In this document: one piece after another, positions 8,557 through 18,185 of the stretch
How the letters are laid out: each line of letters opens with the position of its first letter
Numbering within the stretch: the first letter of the stretch is position 1
DNA from: Nostoc sp. S13
Lineage (GTDB): Bacteria; Cyanobacteriota; Cyanobacteriia; Cyanobacteriales; Nostocaceae
Reading direction: 5' to 3'
Length of the DNA stretch: 41,465 nucleotides
Assembly (NCBI RefSeq): GCF_029379315.1
Contig: NZ_JAQYWQ010000057.1
Span: 1 to 41,465 of the forward strand
Position numbers and translations under genes: made by a program
The notes under the pieces: generated by a model
The model's database searches: none
What the model was told of the DNA's origin: nothing
Seen by the model: only the letters and a program-made list of their open reading frames with translations

Positions 8557-10119
8557 ATGAGTGAAAATGAGCAAGTAGAACCAAAGCAACCACCGATAAT
8601 TAGGGGTGTAGAAAAAATTCGGACGATGATCGAAGGATTTGACGATATTACTCATGGTGGTTTACCAATTGGTAGAACTACCTTGATTAGTGGCACATCC
8701 GGCACTGGCAAAACTTTATTCTCTCTTCAGTTTCTCTATAACGGTATCACTTACTTTGACGAAGCAGGAGTATTCGTTACCTTTGAAGAATCACCCAGTG
8801 ATATTATTAAAAATGCCCATATCTTTGGTTGGAACTTGCCACGCCTAATCGAAGAAGGCAAGTTGTTTATTCTTGATGCATCTCCTGATCCAGAAGGTCA
8901 AGATATCATTGGGAATTTTGACCTTTCTGCACTCATTGAGCGCTTGCAATATGCCATCCGCAAATACAAAGCTAAACGAGTTTCAATCGACTCAATAACA
9001 GCAGTATTTCAGCAGTATGAGGCGATGGGAGTAGTACGACGCGAGATTTTTCGCCTGGTAGCACGTCTCAAACTACTGAGTGTCACCACTGTAATTACCA
9101 CTGAACGTAGTGAAGAATATGGGCCCGTTGCCTCTTTCGGAGTAGAAGAATTTGTTTCCGATAATGTCGTAATTGTTCGCAACGTTTTAGAAGGAGAACG
9201 CCGCCGTCGCACAACTGAAATCCTCAAGTTGCGCGGCACAACTCATATGAAAGGCGAGTATCCCTTCACCATTACTAATGAAGGAGTTAACATCTTCCCA
9301 CTGGGAGCAATGCGCTTGACTCAACGATCTTCTAATATCAGAGTATCTTCTGGTGTCAAAATCTTAGATGAAATGTGCGGAGGTGGTTTCTTTAAAGATT
9401 CTATTATTTTGGCAACAGGAGCCACAGGTACTGGTAAAACCTTGTTAGTCAGTAAGTTTATTCAAGATGGCTGCCTGAATGGAGAACAGGCAATATTATT
9501 TGCTTATGAAGAGTCACGCGCCCAACTATCTCGTAATGCTTCCTCTTGGGGAATTGATTTTGAAGAATTAGAACATCAAGGTTTACTGAAAATAATCTGT
9601 ACCTATCCTGAATCAACTGGTTTAGAAGACCACTTACAAATTATTAAATCAGAAATTGCTGTCTTCAAACCAGCTCGCATCGCCATTGATTCCCTATCAG
9701 CACTAGCTAGAGGAGTCAGCAATAATGCGTTTCGGCAGTTTGTAATTGGTGTGACGGGTTATGCTAAACAAGAAGAAATTACTGGTTTCTTCACCAACAC
9801 AACTGAACAATTTCTGGGAGCACATTCGATTACTGACTCTCATATCTCCACGATCACCGATACAATTCTGATGTTACAGTACGTAGAAATTCGCGGAGAA
9901 ATGTCGCGGGCAATTAACGTATTTAAAATGAGAGGCTCTTGGCATGATAAGGGCATTCGTGAGTATAATATCACTGCTGATGGTCCCGATATTAAAGATT
10001 CTTTCCGAAACTACGAACGGATTATCAGCGGTGCTCCTACTCGCGTTAGCATCGATGAAAAGGCGGAACTTTCTCGCATTGTTAGACGTTTTGAAGACAA
10101 ACAGAGTTCCGAACCCTAA
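8557..10119 (+). CDS. kaiC: Circadian clock ATPase/autokinase KaiC
   Basis: This encodes 520 residues, a double RecA-like ATPase that forms the hexameric core of the clock. The CI domain has its P-loop at 46-53 (GTSGTGKT) and the catalytic pair E77/E78; CII has its P-loop at 288-295 (GATGTGKT) and E318/E319. The autophosphorylation residues S431 and T432 are present in DSHISTITD, with T426 nearby, at the same numbering as Synechococcus elongatus KaiC. The C-terminal tail that KaiA grips is complete. It is the third gene of kaiABC. The sequence gives every sign of a working clock protein despite the short KaiA. Confidence 0.97.
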   Translation: MSENEQVEPKQPPIIRGVEKIRTMIEGFDDITHGGLPIGRTTLISGTSGTGKTLFSLQFLYNGITYFDEAGVFVTFEESPSDIIKNAHIFGWNLPRLIEEGKLFILDASPDPEGQDIIGNFDLSALIERLQYAIRKYKAKRVSIDSITAVFQQYEAMGVVRREIFRLVARLKLLSVTTVITTERSEEYGPVASFGVEEFVSDNVVIVRNVLEGERRRRTTEILKLRGTTHMKGEYPFTITNEGVNIFPLGAMRLTQRSSNIRVSSGVKILDEMCGGGFFKDSIILATGATGTGKTLLVSKFIQDGCLNGEQAILFAYEESRAQLSRNASSWGIDFEELEHQGLLKIICTYPESTGLEDHLQIIKSEIAVFKPARIAIDSLSALARGVSNNAFRQFVIGVTGYAKQEEITGFFTNTTEQFLGAHSITDSHISTITDTILMLQYVEIRGEMSRAINVFKMRGSWHDKGIREYNITADGPDIKDSFRNYERIISGAPTRVSIDEKAELSRIVRRFEDKQSSEP

Positions 10120-10120
10120 A

Positions 10121-10170
10121 TTTAGTATCGTAGTATATTCTTTCCTAAGTTTAGTATCGTGCTATATTCT
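10121..10170 (+). repeat. 21-bp direct repeat between kaiC and the tolC-like gene
   Basis: TTTAGTATCGTAGTATATTCT (10121-10141, split here as 11+10 bases: TTTAGTATCGT, AGTATATTCT) is repeated at 10150-10170 with two changes (AG to GC in the centre). The starts are 29 bp apart, and the pair sits about 50 bp upstream of the next gene. It could hold tandem regulator sites or promoter elements for that gene; this is inference from position. Confidence 0.5.
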
Positions 10171-10222
10171 GTGGTGAAGAAAGGTTTTCTGCCGCTAGAG
10201 TGATTTTCGTGTGAGGGATGCG

Positions 10223-12415
10223 GTGAAAGGACAGCAATTATTTTATAGCTTCTTACCTGGTTTGACAGCAGCGGTCTTAACAACTGGGCCTGCTTGGGCT
10301 GGTACTACGAAACTAACTGGGGTACAACTGGCGTCTTCTCCTAGTGTTTTGACTTCTACTTATAGTCAAAGCCTGGTTGTGGACAACATGAATACGCCAC
10401 TGCCTAACGGTGCAAATGTTAGTGTTCCGACCCTAATACCTGCTTTTGGTTTTACTAAACTTAGTGTGAAGCCTTTAAGTAATAACAGTATGCCAGCGTT
10501 AATGACTGGAAGTACTGGTGTAGCCATAGAACAAATTCTTAAGAAAGATAAAGGTAGATTTTTCAGTTTGACACCTACCTCTAATCCTTCCCAACCGGTT
10601 AATGTTAACCGTTCTACTCAAAATAACCAAAAAAACAGTAATTCAGACCCAAATGGGCAGAAATTAAAGAACGTAGTAGTTCCTAACTACACTTCAAAAC
10701 CTGCTTCTGTCCAAAAAGAAATTTTGTCGCTGTCTTCTTTACAGCAGCCAGTGGTTCAACAGATAAATACTGTTAATCAGTTGCAAACATTTTTAGAAGC
10801 TTCAGGCACAGGGGCAGGAGCAGCAAAACTGTTGTCAGCGCAGAGGTGTCCACAGGAGTTGGGGAAAAGCAAAACTGATTCCTCAGCTTCTTTGCTACTG
10901 AGCTCAAGCAACTGCTTAGGACAAAATGCGGTTGGGGAACGTGTGGCTCAGAGTAATCCTCAGACTCCGGCAGGTTCGGTGCAACCTCAGATTGTGCCGG
11001 GAAGTGTAACTCCTGCACCAGCAGGTTCAGTGCCACCTCAGACTGTGCCACCAAACGTAATTCCTGTGCTGTCAGATTCGGTACAAATTCCCGATAACCT
11101 GACTCCTAGCTCAAATCCCTTGCTATTTCCCACCAAACCGGAGGAAGTGAGACTTCAGGGAAATCAGCCGATTACTCTAGCACAGGCTCTCGAGCTAGCA
11201 CGGCGTAACAATCACGATCTACAGGTGTCGATATTGCAGCTAGAACGCAGTCGCGCTGCTGTACGCCAAGCACAAGCTGCTTTACTTCCTAGTCTTGATA
11301 TTACTAGTGATATTACTCGCAGTCAGTCTGCTTCTAGTCAACTTCAGGACGAAATATACAAACGGCAAGGTCTTCGCTCTAACACAGACGTATCTAGTAC
11401 AGGTTTCAACGGTCAAGCACAACTGACATATAACCTTTATAGTTCTGGGAGTCGGGAAGCTACGATCAGACAGGCTGAGGAACAGGAGCGCTCCGATGAG
11501 CTGGCTGTAGAAACTCAGTTTGAGACAATCCGTCTGAATGTTGCCACTGACTACTACAATCTGCAACAAGCGGATGAACAAGTACGTATTGCTCAGTCAG
11601 CTGTGCAGAACTCCGAAGCTAGTTTGCGTGATGCAGAAGCTTTAGAGCGAGCTGGGGTTGGTACGCGGTTTGATGTGTTACGATCGCAGGTTAATTTAGC
11701 AAATGCCCAACAAGATTTGACTAATGCTAGATCCCAGCAGGCAATTGCCCGTCGTCAATTAGCAACTCGGATAAGTTTGGCGCAGACGATAAATATCAGT
11801 GCAGCTGATCCTGTACAATTAGCTGGTCTTTGGAACCCAACATTAGAACAAACTATTTTGCTGGCTTTTCAAAACCGTTCGGAATTGCAACAGCAATTAG
11901 CGCAACGTAACATTAGCGAACAACAGCGACGGCAAGCACTTGCAGCTTTAGGCCCTCAAGTTAGTTTGGTAGCCAGCTATAGCCTACTAGATCAGTTCAA
12001 TGATAATGTCAGCGTGACTGATGGTTATGCAGTCGGAGTCAGGGCAAGCCTGAATTTGTATGATGGGGGAGCTGCAAGAGCACAGGCAGCTCAGGCAACA
12101 GCTAATATTGCGATCGCAGAAACTCAATTTGCTGAACAGCGCAACCAAATTCGCTTTCAGGTAGAACAAGCCTATTCTACCCAGCAATCTAATTTGACCA
12201 ATGTTCAAACGGCTAATACTGCTTTAGAACAGGCTAGGGAAGCCCTACGTTTAGCACGTTTGCGATTCCAAGCTGGTGTAGGCACTCAAACTGATGTCAT
12301 TAACTCTGAAAACGACCTCACAATAGCTGAAGGTAATCGGGTAACAGCAATTTTGAATTACAACCGCGCTTTAGCTCAGTTACAGCGGTCTGTTACTCTC
12401 AGGGCACTACGCTAG
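10223..12415 (+). CDS. hgdD: TolC-family outer-membrane efflux protein, HgdD-like
   Basis: This encodes about 730 residues. A signal peptide ends near GPAWA. A Ser/Pro/Gln-rich region of about 290 residues follows, containing two 17-residue repeats (PAGSVQPQIVP.. and PAGSVPPQTVP..) from a 51-bp tandem DNA duplication at 10967-11068. The C-terminal 400 residues form the OEP/TolC domain, with long coiled-coil heptads and two internally related halves. TolC proteins are trimeric outer-membrane tunnels. In Anabaena the TolC homologue beside kaiC is, as I recall, HgdD, which works with DevBCA to export heterocyst glycolipids and also in secretion. I prefer GTG 10223, which has GAGGG five bases upstream, over GTG 10211. 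The symbol rests partly on gene order. Confidence 0.75.
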   Translation: MKGQQLFYSFLPGLTAAVLTTGPAWAGTTKLTGVQLASSPSVLTSTYSQSLVVDNMNTPLPNGANVSVPTLIPAFGFTKLSVKPLSNNSMPALMTGSTGVAIEQILKKDKGRFFSLTPTSNPSQPVNVNRSTQNNQKNSNSDPNGQKLKNVVVPNYTSKPASVQKEILSLSSLQQPVVQQINTVNQLQTFLEASGTGAGAAKLLSAQRCPQELGKSKTDSSASLLLSSSNCLGQNAVGERVAQSNPQTPAGSVQPQIVPGSVTPAPAGSVPPQTVPPNVIPVLSDSVQIPDNLTPSSNPLLFPTKPEEVRLQGNQPITLAQALELARRNNHDLQVSILQLERSRAAVRQAQAALLPSLDITSDITRSQSASSQLQDEIYKRQGLRSNTDVSSTGFNGQAQLTYNLYSSGSREATIRQAEEQERSDELAVETQFETIRLNVATDYYNLQQADEQVRIAQSAVQNSEASLRDAEALERAGVGTRFDVLRSQVNLANAQQDLTNARSQQAIARRQLATRISLAQTINISAADPVQLAGLWNPTLEQTILLAFQNRSELQQQLAQRNISEQQRRQALAALGPQVSLVASYSLLDQFNDNVSVTDGYAVGVRASLNLYDGGAARAQAAQATANIAIAETQFAEQRNQIRFQVEQAYSTQQSNLTNVQTANTALEQAREALRLARLRFQAGVGTQTDVINSENDLTIAEGNRVTAILNYNRALAQLQRSVTLRALR

Positions 12416-12524
12416 TTAGCCGAAACTCAACCGTCAATACTTTTGACTGCTGTTGTGTTTTTTAATACACTTTGCATCTATCATCAGGGCATCACACAGT
12501 CTAGTAGTATTTTTTATGAAAAGC

Positions 12525-12577
12525 TCCAAAAAGCCTCATTTGTCAGTAATTACACTGAATAATGAGGCTTTTTTGGT
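12525..12577 (+). terminator. Rho-independent-type terminator after the tolC-like gene
   Basis: A 15-bp stem pairs CCAAAAAGCCTCATT with AATGAGGCTTTTTTGG across a loop of about 20 nt, and the right arm carries the T run. It lies 110 bp after the hgdD-like stop and is the clearest terminator in the window. Confidence 0.8.
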
Positions 12578-12643
12578 AACAAAAGCTATATTCCAATAAG
12601 TCTTGGCGCTAATTGTATAAATTGAAAACAGTTACATGGGCTA

Positions 12644-12674
12644 ATAACAGACGTTGCAATGCAACGTCTGTTAT
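12644..12674. repeat. Perfect 15-bp inverted repeat with a 1-nt centre
   Basis: ATAACAGACGTTGCA and its exact complement are separated by one A. The core GACGTTGCA/TGCAACGTC is of a type that recurs between Nostoc genes. It is followed by CTCTTTTCT, so it might also act as a weak terminator. Confidence 0.75.
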
Positions 12675-13148
12675 CTCTTTTCTGTCACTTTCTGGAATAA
12701 GCAAGTAGTAAATAAGCTAAATCATCCAGAAGCATAACAGGGTTTAAATTGATTCATGGCAGCAATTAAATGATTGAATCCCATCAATAAATATTCAGAA
12801 TTATGATTATTAAAAAAATGGATTGCTAATGACCGAAAACGAAAAGGGTACAAGCCCCTCTGTTACAAAGTTCTGATGCCTGCGGCAGGCTGTGCCAACG
12901 GATAGCGCCACGGAGAGCGAGTCCGCGAGCGTCGTCAACCTCCGCTCAGACTTTGCGCTAAATTGATTTATGGGGATTATTAATTTTTAATTTTTAATTT
13001 TTAATTTTGAATTCCCCGTTCGCGTAGCGTCTCGCAGAGAAGGGGTTGACGCTTCTCTTTGAGAGGCTCCGCCAACGCGGACTCGCCCTCCGTGGCCAAG
13101 ACAGTAATTCGTAATTAAAGAATTCAATTACGAATTACGAATTACGAA

Positions 13149-15677
13149 TTAAACTTCGGCGGGTTGATATTCTTGTTGTCTTTCCACAAATGTCTGGACA
13201 CGGCTGCGGTAGTTTCTGATAGTCTCATCTACCCAATCGCGATCGTTGCTATTTGCATACAAATGCACCAGTGGTTCACTGGCATCTGGTAAAACTAACA
13301 GCCAACTGTCATCGTAGGGTTGACAAATTTTCACCCCATCAATGAGTTCTAGGTTTTGGGCTGGGTGAGTTTCCACCAAGTAACGCATCAAAGCACCCTT
13401 GGCTGTCCACGGGCAGCGTACTGTATAAGTTTTGTGAATTACACGGGGCAATTCTGACCGGGCAGCAGCAAGCGATCGCTCCTGTATAGTCAACATCTCA
13501 ATTATTTTAGCAATGCAGAACATGGAATCAAATCCCGGATGCAGTTGCGGAAAAATAAAACCAGTCTCTCCACTACCTCCGATGACCACATTTGGATTTG
13601 TCTGACAAGCCTCCATTAAGGCTGTAGGGTTGGCTTTAGTGCGAATCACTCTGCCATCATGGCGGCGGGCGACTTGTTCAATAGCACTGGAAGCGTGAAC
13701 TGGCACTACTACTGTTCCTTTGGGGTTAGCCGTTAGGATCATATCCACCATCAGTGCTGTTAACATTTCTCCACGAATTGGGAAGCCTGATTCATCAACT
13801 AAAATCAGCTGTTCCCCATTAGCCGATACTTGCACACCAAAGTTAGCTTTTAATGCCTCGACTACATGACCTAACTGAGTCAGCAGTCCTTCGCGGTCAG
13901 CTACGGACATCGCCGTTTTATTCACACTGGCATTCAGCACCACTGCATCAGCGCCAAATTTATCTAACATTTGGGGTAAAACTGCCCCTGATACAGCATA
14001 AACATAGTCAATCACCACTTTTGCCCGACTATTGCGGAGTGTATGAACATGCAACAGTTTTTCAAAAGCAGTGCAGTAACGGTCATTCACTTGGCTGGGG
14101 TAAGATACATCGCCAATTTCATGAATTAGCGCCCGCCGCATATCCTCCTTAAAGTAAGCGCCTTCAATTTTCTTTTCCAGGGCTTTGGAGATATTAATGC
14201 CCTTAGCATCCATGAATTCAATCAGAATGTAGTCAGGGCGATCGGGGTGTACCCGCACATGGATACCACCAGCTACCGACATTGTGGGTATAACCGTGCG
14301 GGCGATGGGGATAGCTGTAGCATCGAGGTTTTGAATATCAACACCTACTGACATTAAACCAGCAATCAGCGATCGCGTCACCATCCGAGAGACATTACGC
14401 TGATCACGAGAAACCGTTACCTTAGAACTAGGTTTCAAAGTAGAACCGTAAGCAGCTCCCAATTTCACGGCGAATTCTGGGGTGATGTCGATATTAGCTA
14501 ATCCTTGCACACCACGTTGCCCAAATAAATTGCGTTGGGCGGTGTTTCCCCAAATTAAGTTAATGTTTAAAATTGCCCCTGACTCAATCTTCTTACTCGG
14601 CCAAACGCGCACACCAGGGCTAATTTGGGCTTCTTCTCCCACCGTGGAAAGCGAACCGACAACAGCAGCTTCTAATACTTGAGCGCGGCGGTCTACACGA
14701 GTGCCACGGGAAATTACACAGGCAGAAAGAGCTGCTTCCTCGCCAATGATTGCTCCATTCCACACTATCGGACGTTTGAGATTTGCATCAGCACCAATAG
14801 TGACATTATCCCCAATTATGGTTCCTGCCTCAATCTGTACTCTTGCCCCGATGCGGCAATTGTCACCAATCACTGCTGGGGCTTCAATCACAGCCGTCTG
14901 GTCGATGTAAGTATTTTGACCTACCCATAAGTTAGGGGAAACTTCTTTGTAGGCACAATCCAGTTGCACTTTCCGATCTAAAGCGTCATACTGAGCCTCC
15001 CGATAGGCATCTAAGTGACCAACATCACACCAGTACCCTTGAGCAATGTAACCATACATTGGCTCATCTTTTGCTAGTAGCAAAGGGAATAAGTCTTTGG
15101 AAAAGTCAGATTCAGTGTTTGCTAGCAAATATTCCAAAACTTCTGGTTCGAGAATGTAAGTGCCAGTGTTGACGGTATCGGAAAAAATTTCACTACTAGA
15201 GGGTTTTTCTAAAAATCGCCGAATCCGTCCTTCTGCGTCGGTAATCACCACCCCAAATTCAATCGGGTTAGGAACCCTAGTCAAAATCAAAGTAGCTTTT
15301 GACTTATTTTGTTTGTGAAATGCGATCGCTGCCGTCAGGTCGAAATCTGTGATGCTATCGCCGCTAATCACTAAAAAAGTTTCATCAAGAAGTTCGGCAA
15401 TATTTTTCACACAGCCTGCTGTACCTAAAGGCTGATCTTCTTCAACGGCATAGGTCATCTGGACACCAAAATCGTTGCCATCTAGAAAGTAGTCTCGCAA
15501 GACATCAGGTAAATAATGCAATGTCGCAATAACTTCTGTAATTTGATGTCGTTTGAGGAGATTGATAATATGTTCGGCAATTGGTCGATTTAGAATCGGC
15601 ACCATCGGTTTGGGCAGATCGCAAGTTAACGGGCGAAGCCGCGTTCCCGAACCGCCTGCCATCAGTACTGCACGCAT
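13149..15677 (-). CDS. Nucleotidyltransferase / hexapeptide-repeat / phosphomutase-like fusion
   Basis: This encodes 842 residues. Residues 1-235 are a sugar-1-phosphate nucleotidyltransferase ([29 protein letters not shown]), annotated in relatives as mannose-1-phosphate guanylyltransferase. Residues 245-375 are a left-handed beta-helix of hexapeptide repeats, and 385-842 have the phosphoglucomutase/phosphomannomutase fold. The mutase signatures are lost: HVRVHPD (473-479) replaces the TASHNP phosphoserine loop, VSANGEQL (617-624) replaces the DGDADR metal loop, and LPDASEP (796-802) replaces RPSGTEP. The C-terminal half is therefore probably regulatory or sugar-binding. The start is firm: AAGGAGG lies six bases before ATG. 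The likely role is GDP-mannose or NDP-sugar supply for envelope polymers. Confidence 0.85.
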   Translation of the reverse strand: MRAVLMAGGSGTRLRPLTCDLPKPMVPILNRPIAEHIINLLKRHQITEVIATLHYLPDVLRDYFLDGNDFGVQMTYAVEEDQPLGTAGCVKNIAELLDETFLVISGDSITDFDLTAAIAFHKQNKSKATLILTRVPNPIEFGVVITDAEGRIRRFLEKPSSSEIFSDTVNTGTYILEPEVLEYLLANTESDFSKDLFPLLLAKDEPMYGYIAQGYWCDVGHLDAYREAQYDALDRKVQLDCAYKEVSPNLWVGQNTYIDQTAVIEAPAVIGDNCRIGARVQIEAGTIIGDNVTIGADANLKRPIVWNGAIIGEEAALSACVISRGTRVDRRAQVLEAAVVGSLSTVGEEAQISPGVRVWPSKKIESGAILNINLIWGNTAQRNLFGQRGVQGLANIDITPEFAVKLGAAYGSTLKPSSKVTVSRDQRNVSRMVTRSLIAGLMSVGVDIQNLDATAIPIARTVIPTMSVAGGIHVRVHPDRPDYILIEFMDAKGINISKALEKKIEGAYFKEDMRRALIHEIGDVSYPSQVNDRYCTAFEKLLHVHTLRNSRAKVVIDYVYAVSGAVLPQMLDKFGADAVVLNASVNKTAMSVADREGLLTQLGHVVEALKANFGVQVSANGEQLILVDESGFPIRGEMLTALMVDMILTANPKGTVVVPVHASSAIEQVARRHDGRVIRTKANPTALMEACQTNPNVVIGGSGETGFIFPQLHPGFDSMFCIAKIIEMLTIQERSLAAARSELPRVIHKTYTVRCPWTAKGALMRYLVETHPAQNLELIDGVKICQPYDDSWLLVLPDASEPLVHLYANSNDRDWVDETIRNYRSRVQTFVERQQEYQPAEV

Positions 15678-16208
15678 AAATCCTCCTTAACTATTTATAA
15701 CCTTCGCTGCTTCAAGACCCATGAGATATATTTTGTTCTTGTTTCTCTAGTCTCCTATGGATATCGATATTTGAGGAACTTCCACAAGATGCATATAGAT
15801 TGGGGCATTGGGCAGAGGCGATAATCATTCAATGATGCCAATTGCCGAAGCACAAGCGCTAACTGGGTTGTCTAGAGAATTCCTGCCAGAAGCAATCACA
15901 GCAGGTCAGTTAAAGACCAAAGTGATTGGCAATATCTGGCGAGTTAAACGCATTGACTTACAACAGTACGTTGGCAAGTTGTTTTGATTCTCGCCAAATT
16001 ACGACAAGGCAAACCTCACCAATAACAAAATGCTTTGTTTATTAGCATCACTCCCAGCTTGCGTATAAAAGGCAGAAAAAAGTTCACCTTTATACTTCGT
16101 TTCTCACAAAACCTATCGTTGACAAATGGGTTTTAACCTTAAGTTGACACTAATGGCGAGACGCTGCGCGAATAATTTTGAATTTTGAATTGATTTCTTC
16201 CCAGCCGA
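15678..16208. other. Spacer around the small HTH gene
   Basis: Outside the HTH gene (15832-15987) there is no other coding signal. The part at 15988-16208 contains a short GGCGAGACGCTGCGCGAA element of the common Nostoc repeat type (about 16153) and a TTTTGAA repeat near 16175. The promoter of the minus-strand fusion gene should lie in 15678-15800; I could not place it. Confidence 0.4.
15832..15987 (+). CDS. 51-residue excisionase-like helix-turn-helix protein
   Basis: The product (MMPIAEAQALTGLSREF, then ITAGQLKTKVIGNIWRVKRIDLQQYV) matches the compact MerR/excisionase-type HTH pattern: an EA-x-x-LTGLS recognition helix, a G-x-L turn, then W-R-V and D-L. It fills the whole open frame between a TAG at 15796 and the TGA at 15985. 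The start could be ATG 15832 or 15835; no strong ribosome site is seen. No integrase or phage gene lies nearby, so it stands alone. It could be a chromosomal regulator or the remnant of a mobile element. Confidence 0.6.
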   Translation: MMPIAEAQALTGLSREFLPEAITAGQLKTKVIGNIWRVKRIDLQQYVGKLF

Positions 16209-18083
16209 TTAACTCTGCTGACAGTGATAAAGTTCATATTCGTAGCCGTTCACCCTTGGCAAAGATTGAGTATCAGATATAACGCATGTTTTGACGGTTT
16301 CTGCTGCGGGGGCGTGAAAGTTTACTAGCCACAAGTCAAAAGGTCGTGGTAATTTATTTAAAGTATTTTCTAGAGCAATGGTGGAAGTATTCGGGTCTTG
16401 GTCTTGATGGGCAAGGAGAAACAGAGGATTTATGGGTGAATTTGCAAGTTTAAACTCCCTAGCCACTCCCATCATTTCTCCAATATGTACATGAGTTTTC
16501 TGAGTAGTGGCAATCAGTATTGGCATTGGGGATATTTGTTGAATTAGTTGCACAAATAGGTCAGGGCGATAATATTTTTGATAGCCGAGATTGCAGAATA
16601 CTGTAACTGCACTGACAAATCCCATTAACCAAATTAACATCACGGCTTTTTTCCCGTTTATTCCCCATCTGCCTATGCTTTTTGTCCCATTTTTTCCTTG
16701 TTCTCTTTCTATCGATTCCTTCGGAAAATGCCAACAAACTGCGAGACTTGCCCCTAGTAAAACAATCACGGCGGGAAAGTAAACAAAGTTATAGCGAGCA
16801 CCCCTGGTCAGATCAATACCGAAAAAGTACGTAAAGATAAAGAATAAAGCGATCGCGCTGATAGCTACTCCAGCAAGCACCTGAATCATCATCCGGCTTT
16901 CTGGATACTCTAATTGAATCTTGATCCCACTTACCAGAATTGGTACTGCCCAAATAAAGAAAATCAGCATCACCAGTCCAGAAAGAATCATCACCAATAG
17001 TTGTGGAGATTCAACTGGCAGGAGGGAAATCATTGTAATCCATGTGCCTAAAGCTTGAAAAATTGGGCTGAACCAATCTAGTCCGACGCGCGAGCCTTGA
17101 ATCCACTCGGTCAAATTACTCCGATTTCTATTCTCTAAAAAGATTGGTAGCCAAATTAAACCCGCCACAAAAGTACCTGTGACAACGGCATAGATGCGCC
17201 GCCAGGGAGAAGAGAACAAAACAGAAAATTTGCTGCTAGTCTGCAATTGAAGCCAAGCCAGAAAAATCAAAACTACAGCTTCTGTACAGAGGGTAAGGGT
17301 GAAGAAGTAATGAGTAGCAACACCTAAAGCATTAATTTCTACCCATAAAAGTGCTATCCACATGGGTAAAGGTGTGCGGTTTTGAATATGACGTGTGGCA
17401 ATTACTAAGCAGGTGAGGGAAGCAGTTACCCATAAAGCTGCCAAACTGTAATGACGCGCTTCTTGTGCTAGAAATATGCCGTAGGGTGATACTGCCATCA
17501 TGGCAGCAGCCAAGTGTCCCACTAATGACGAACGAAACGCTACCCTACCTAATACGTAAGCAGATGGAATGGAGGCAGCACCAATTAAAGCTGGTAGCGA
17601 TCGCGCCGCAAACAGCGAGACTAATCCTCCGTCACTAGGAAATAATTTCATCCACAAGTAAGCCAGCACAAAATACAGTGGGGGATGGGTATCTTGTGTA
17701 ACTAAATTATGGATGACATCACCAACACTAGCGCCTGAGTTTGGTTGCAGTGGTTGCAATAAGATATCAGGTGCGATCGCTTGATCTAAGGGTACTGATA
17801 AAAAATTATTCCCCAAGCTAAACACTAAGGTGGAAAACTCATCAGTCCAAGGAGGCTTTGCAGTCAAGTTAGCTAGGCGCAAGCCAATGCCGATGAGCAA
17901 CCACATCAAGTTCAGCAAGGAGTGAACCCAAAAAGGAGGGAGACGAGCTTGCCAATTATGCCAATGCTTGTGTTGTGAGCCAGAGTTTGCATTTGCTAGA
18001 GGCAGGAAATGGATAGCATCGGCAGGTAGCAACGAGATAATTTTTCTGTAAAAAGAGAATGCACCTTGGAAAAGAACTCTCAT
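16209..18083 (-). CDS. Polytopic membrane glycosyltransferase, GT39/PMT-like
   Basis: This encodes 624 residues with about ten to twelve membrane spans. The first extracytoplasmic loop carries the acidic pair (KPPWTDEFSTL), and a second loop has DTHPPLYFVLAYLW, both typical of GT-C enzymes that use polyprenyl-phosphate sugars. The C-terminal 130 residues form a soluble periplasmic-type domain. The gene lies 102 bp downstream of the GT2-GtrA gene on the same strand, so the two probably form an operon that makes a lipid-linked sugar and transfers it. AGG lies shortly before the chosen ATG. The acceptor is unknown. Confidence 0.8.
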   Translation of the reverse strand: MRVLFQGAFSFYRKIISLLPADAIHFLPLANANSGSQHKHWHNWQARLPPFWVHSLLNLMWLLIGIGLRLANLTAKPPWTDEFSTLVFSLGNNFLSVPLDQAIAPDILLQPLQPNSGASVGDVIHNLVTQDTHPPLYFVLAYLWMKLFPSDGGLVSLFAARSLPALIGAASIPSAYVLGRVAFRSSLVGHLAAAMMAVSPYGIFLAQEARHYSLAALWVTASLTCLVIATRHIQNRTPLPMWIALLWVEINALGVATHYFFTLTLCTEAVVLIFLAWLQLQTSSKFSVLFSSPWRRIYAVVTGTFVAGLIWLPIFLENRNRSNLTEWIQGSRVGLDWFSPIFQALGTWITMISLLPVESPQLLVMILSGLVMLIFFIWAVPILVSGIKIQLEYPESRMMIQVLAGVAISAIALFFIFTYFFGIDLTRGARYNFVYFPAVIVLLGASLAVCWHFPKESIEREQGKNGTKSIGRWGINGKKAVMLIWLMGFVSAVTVFCNLGYQKYYRPDLFVQLIQQISPMPILIATTQKTHVHIGEMMGVAREFKLANSPINPLFLLAHQDQDPNTSTIALENTLNKLPRPFDLWLVNFHAPAAETVKTCVISDTQSLPRVNGYEYELYHCQQS

Positions 18084-18185
18084 TGCCTGGCCTCAAACAA
18101 ATGGATTTGTAGATTTGACGTTTTAGATTTAAGTTCGTTCTAAAATCTAAAAACAAAAACCAAAAACTCAAATCCCTCGTTGTGA

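Larger units (their letters stand above)
12416..13148. other. Gene-free, repeat-rich spacer
   Basis: I see no gene in these 733 bp. Apart from the terminator, they hold a palindrome at 12644-12674 and a GCCTGCGGCAGGC palindrome near 12886. There are TTTTTAA repeats at 12978-13010, two blocks of the common AGCGTCTCGCAGAGAAG-type Nostoc repeat (13019-13085), and TTACGAA units (13107-13151). The last run includes the stop codon of the next gene on the minus strand. Confidence 0.6.
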
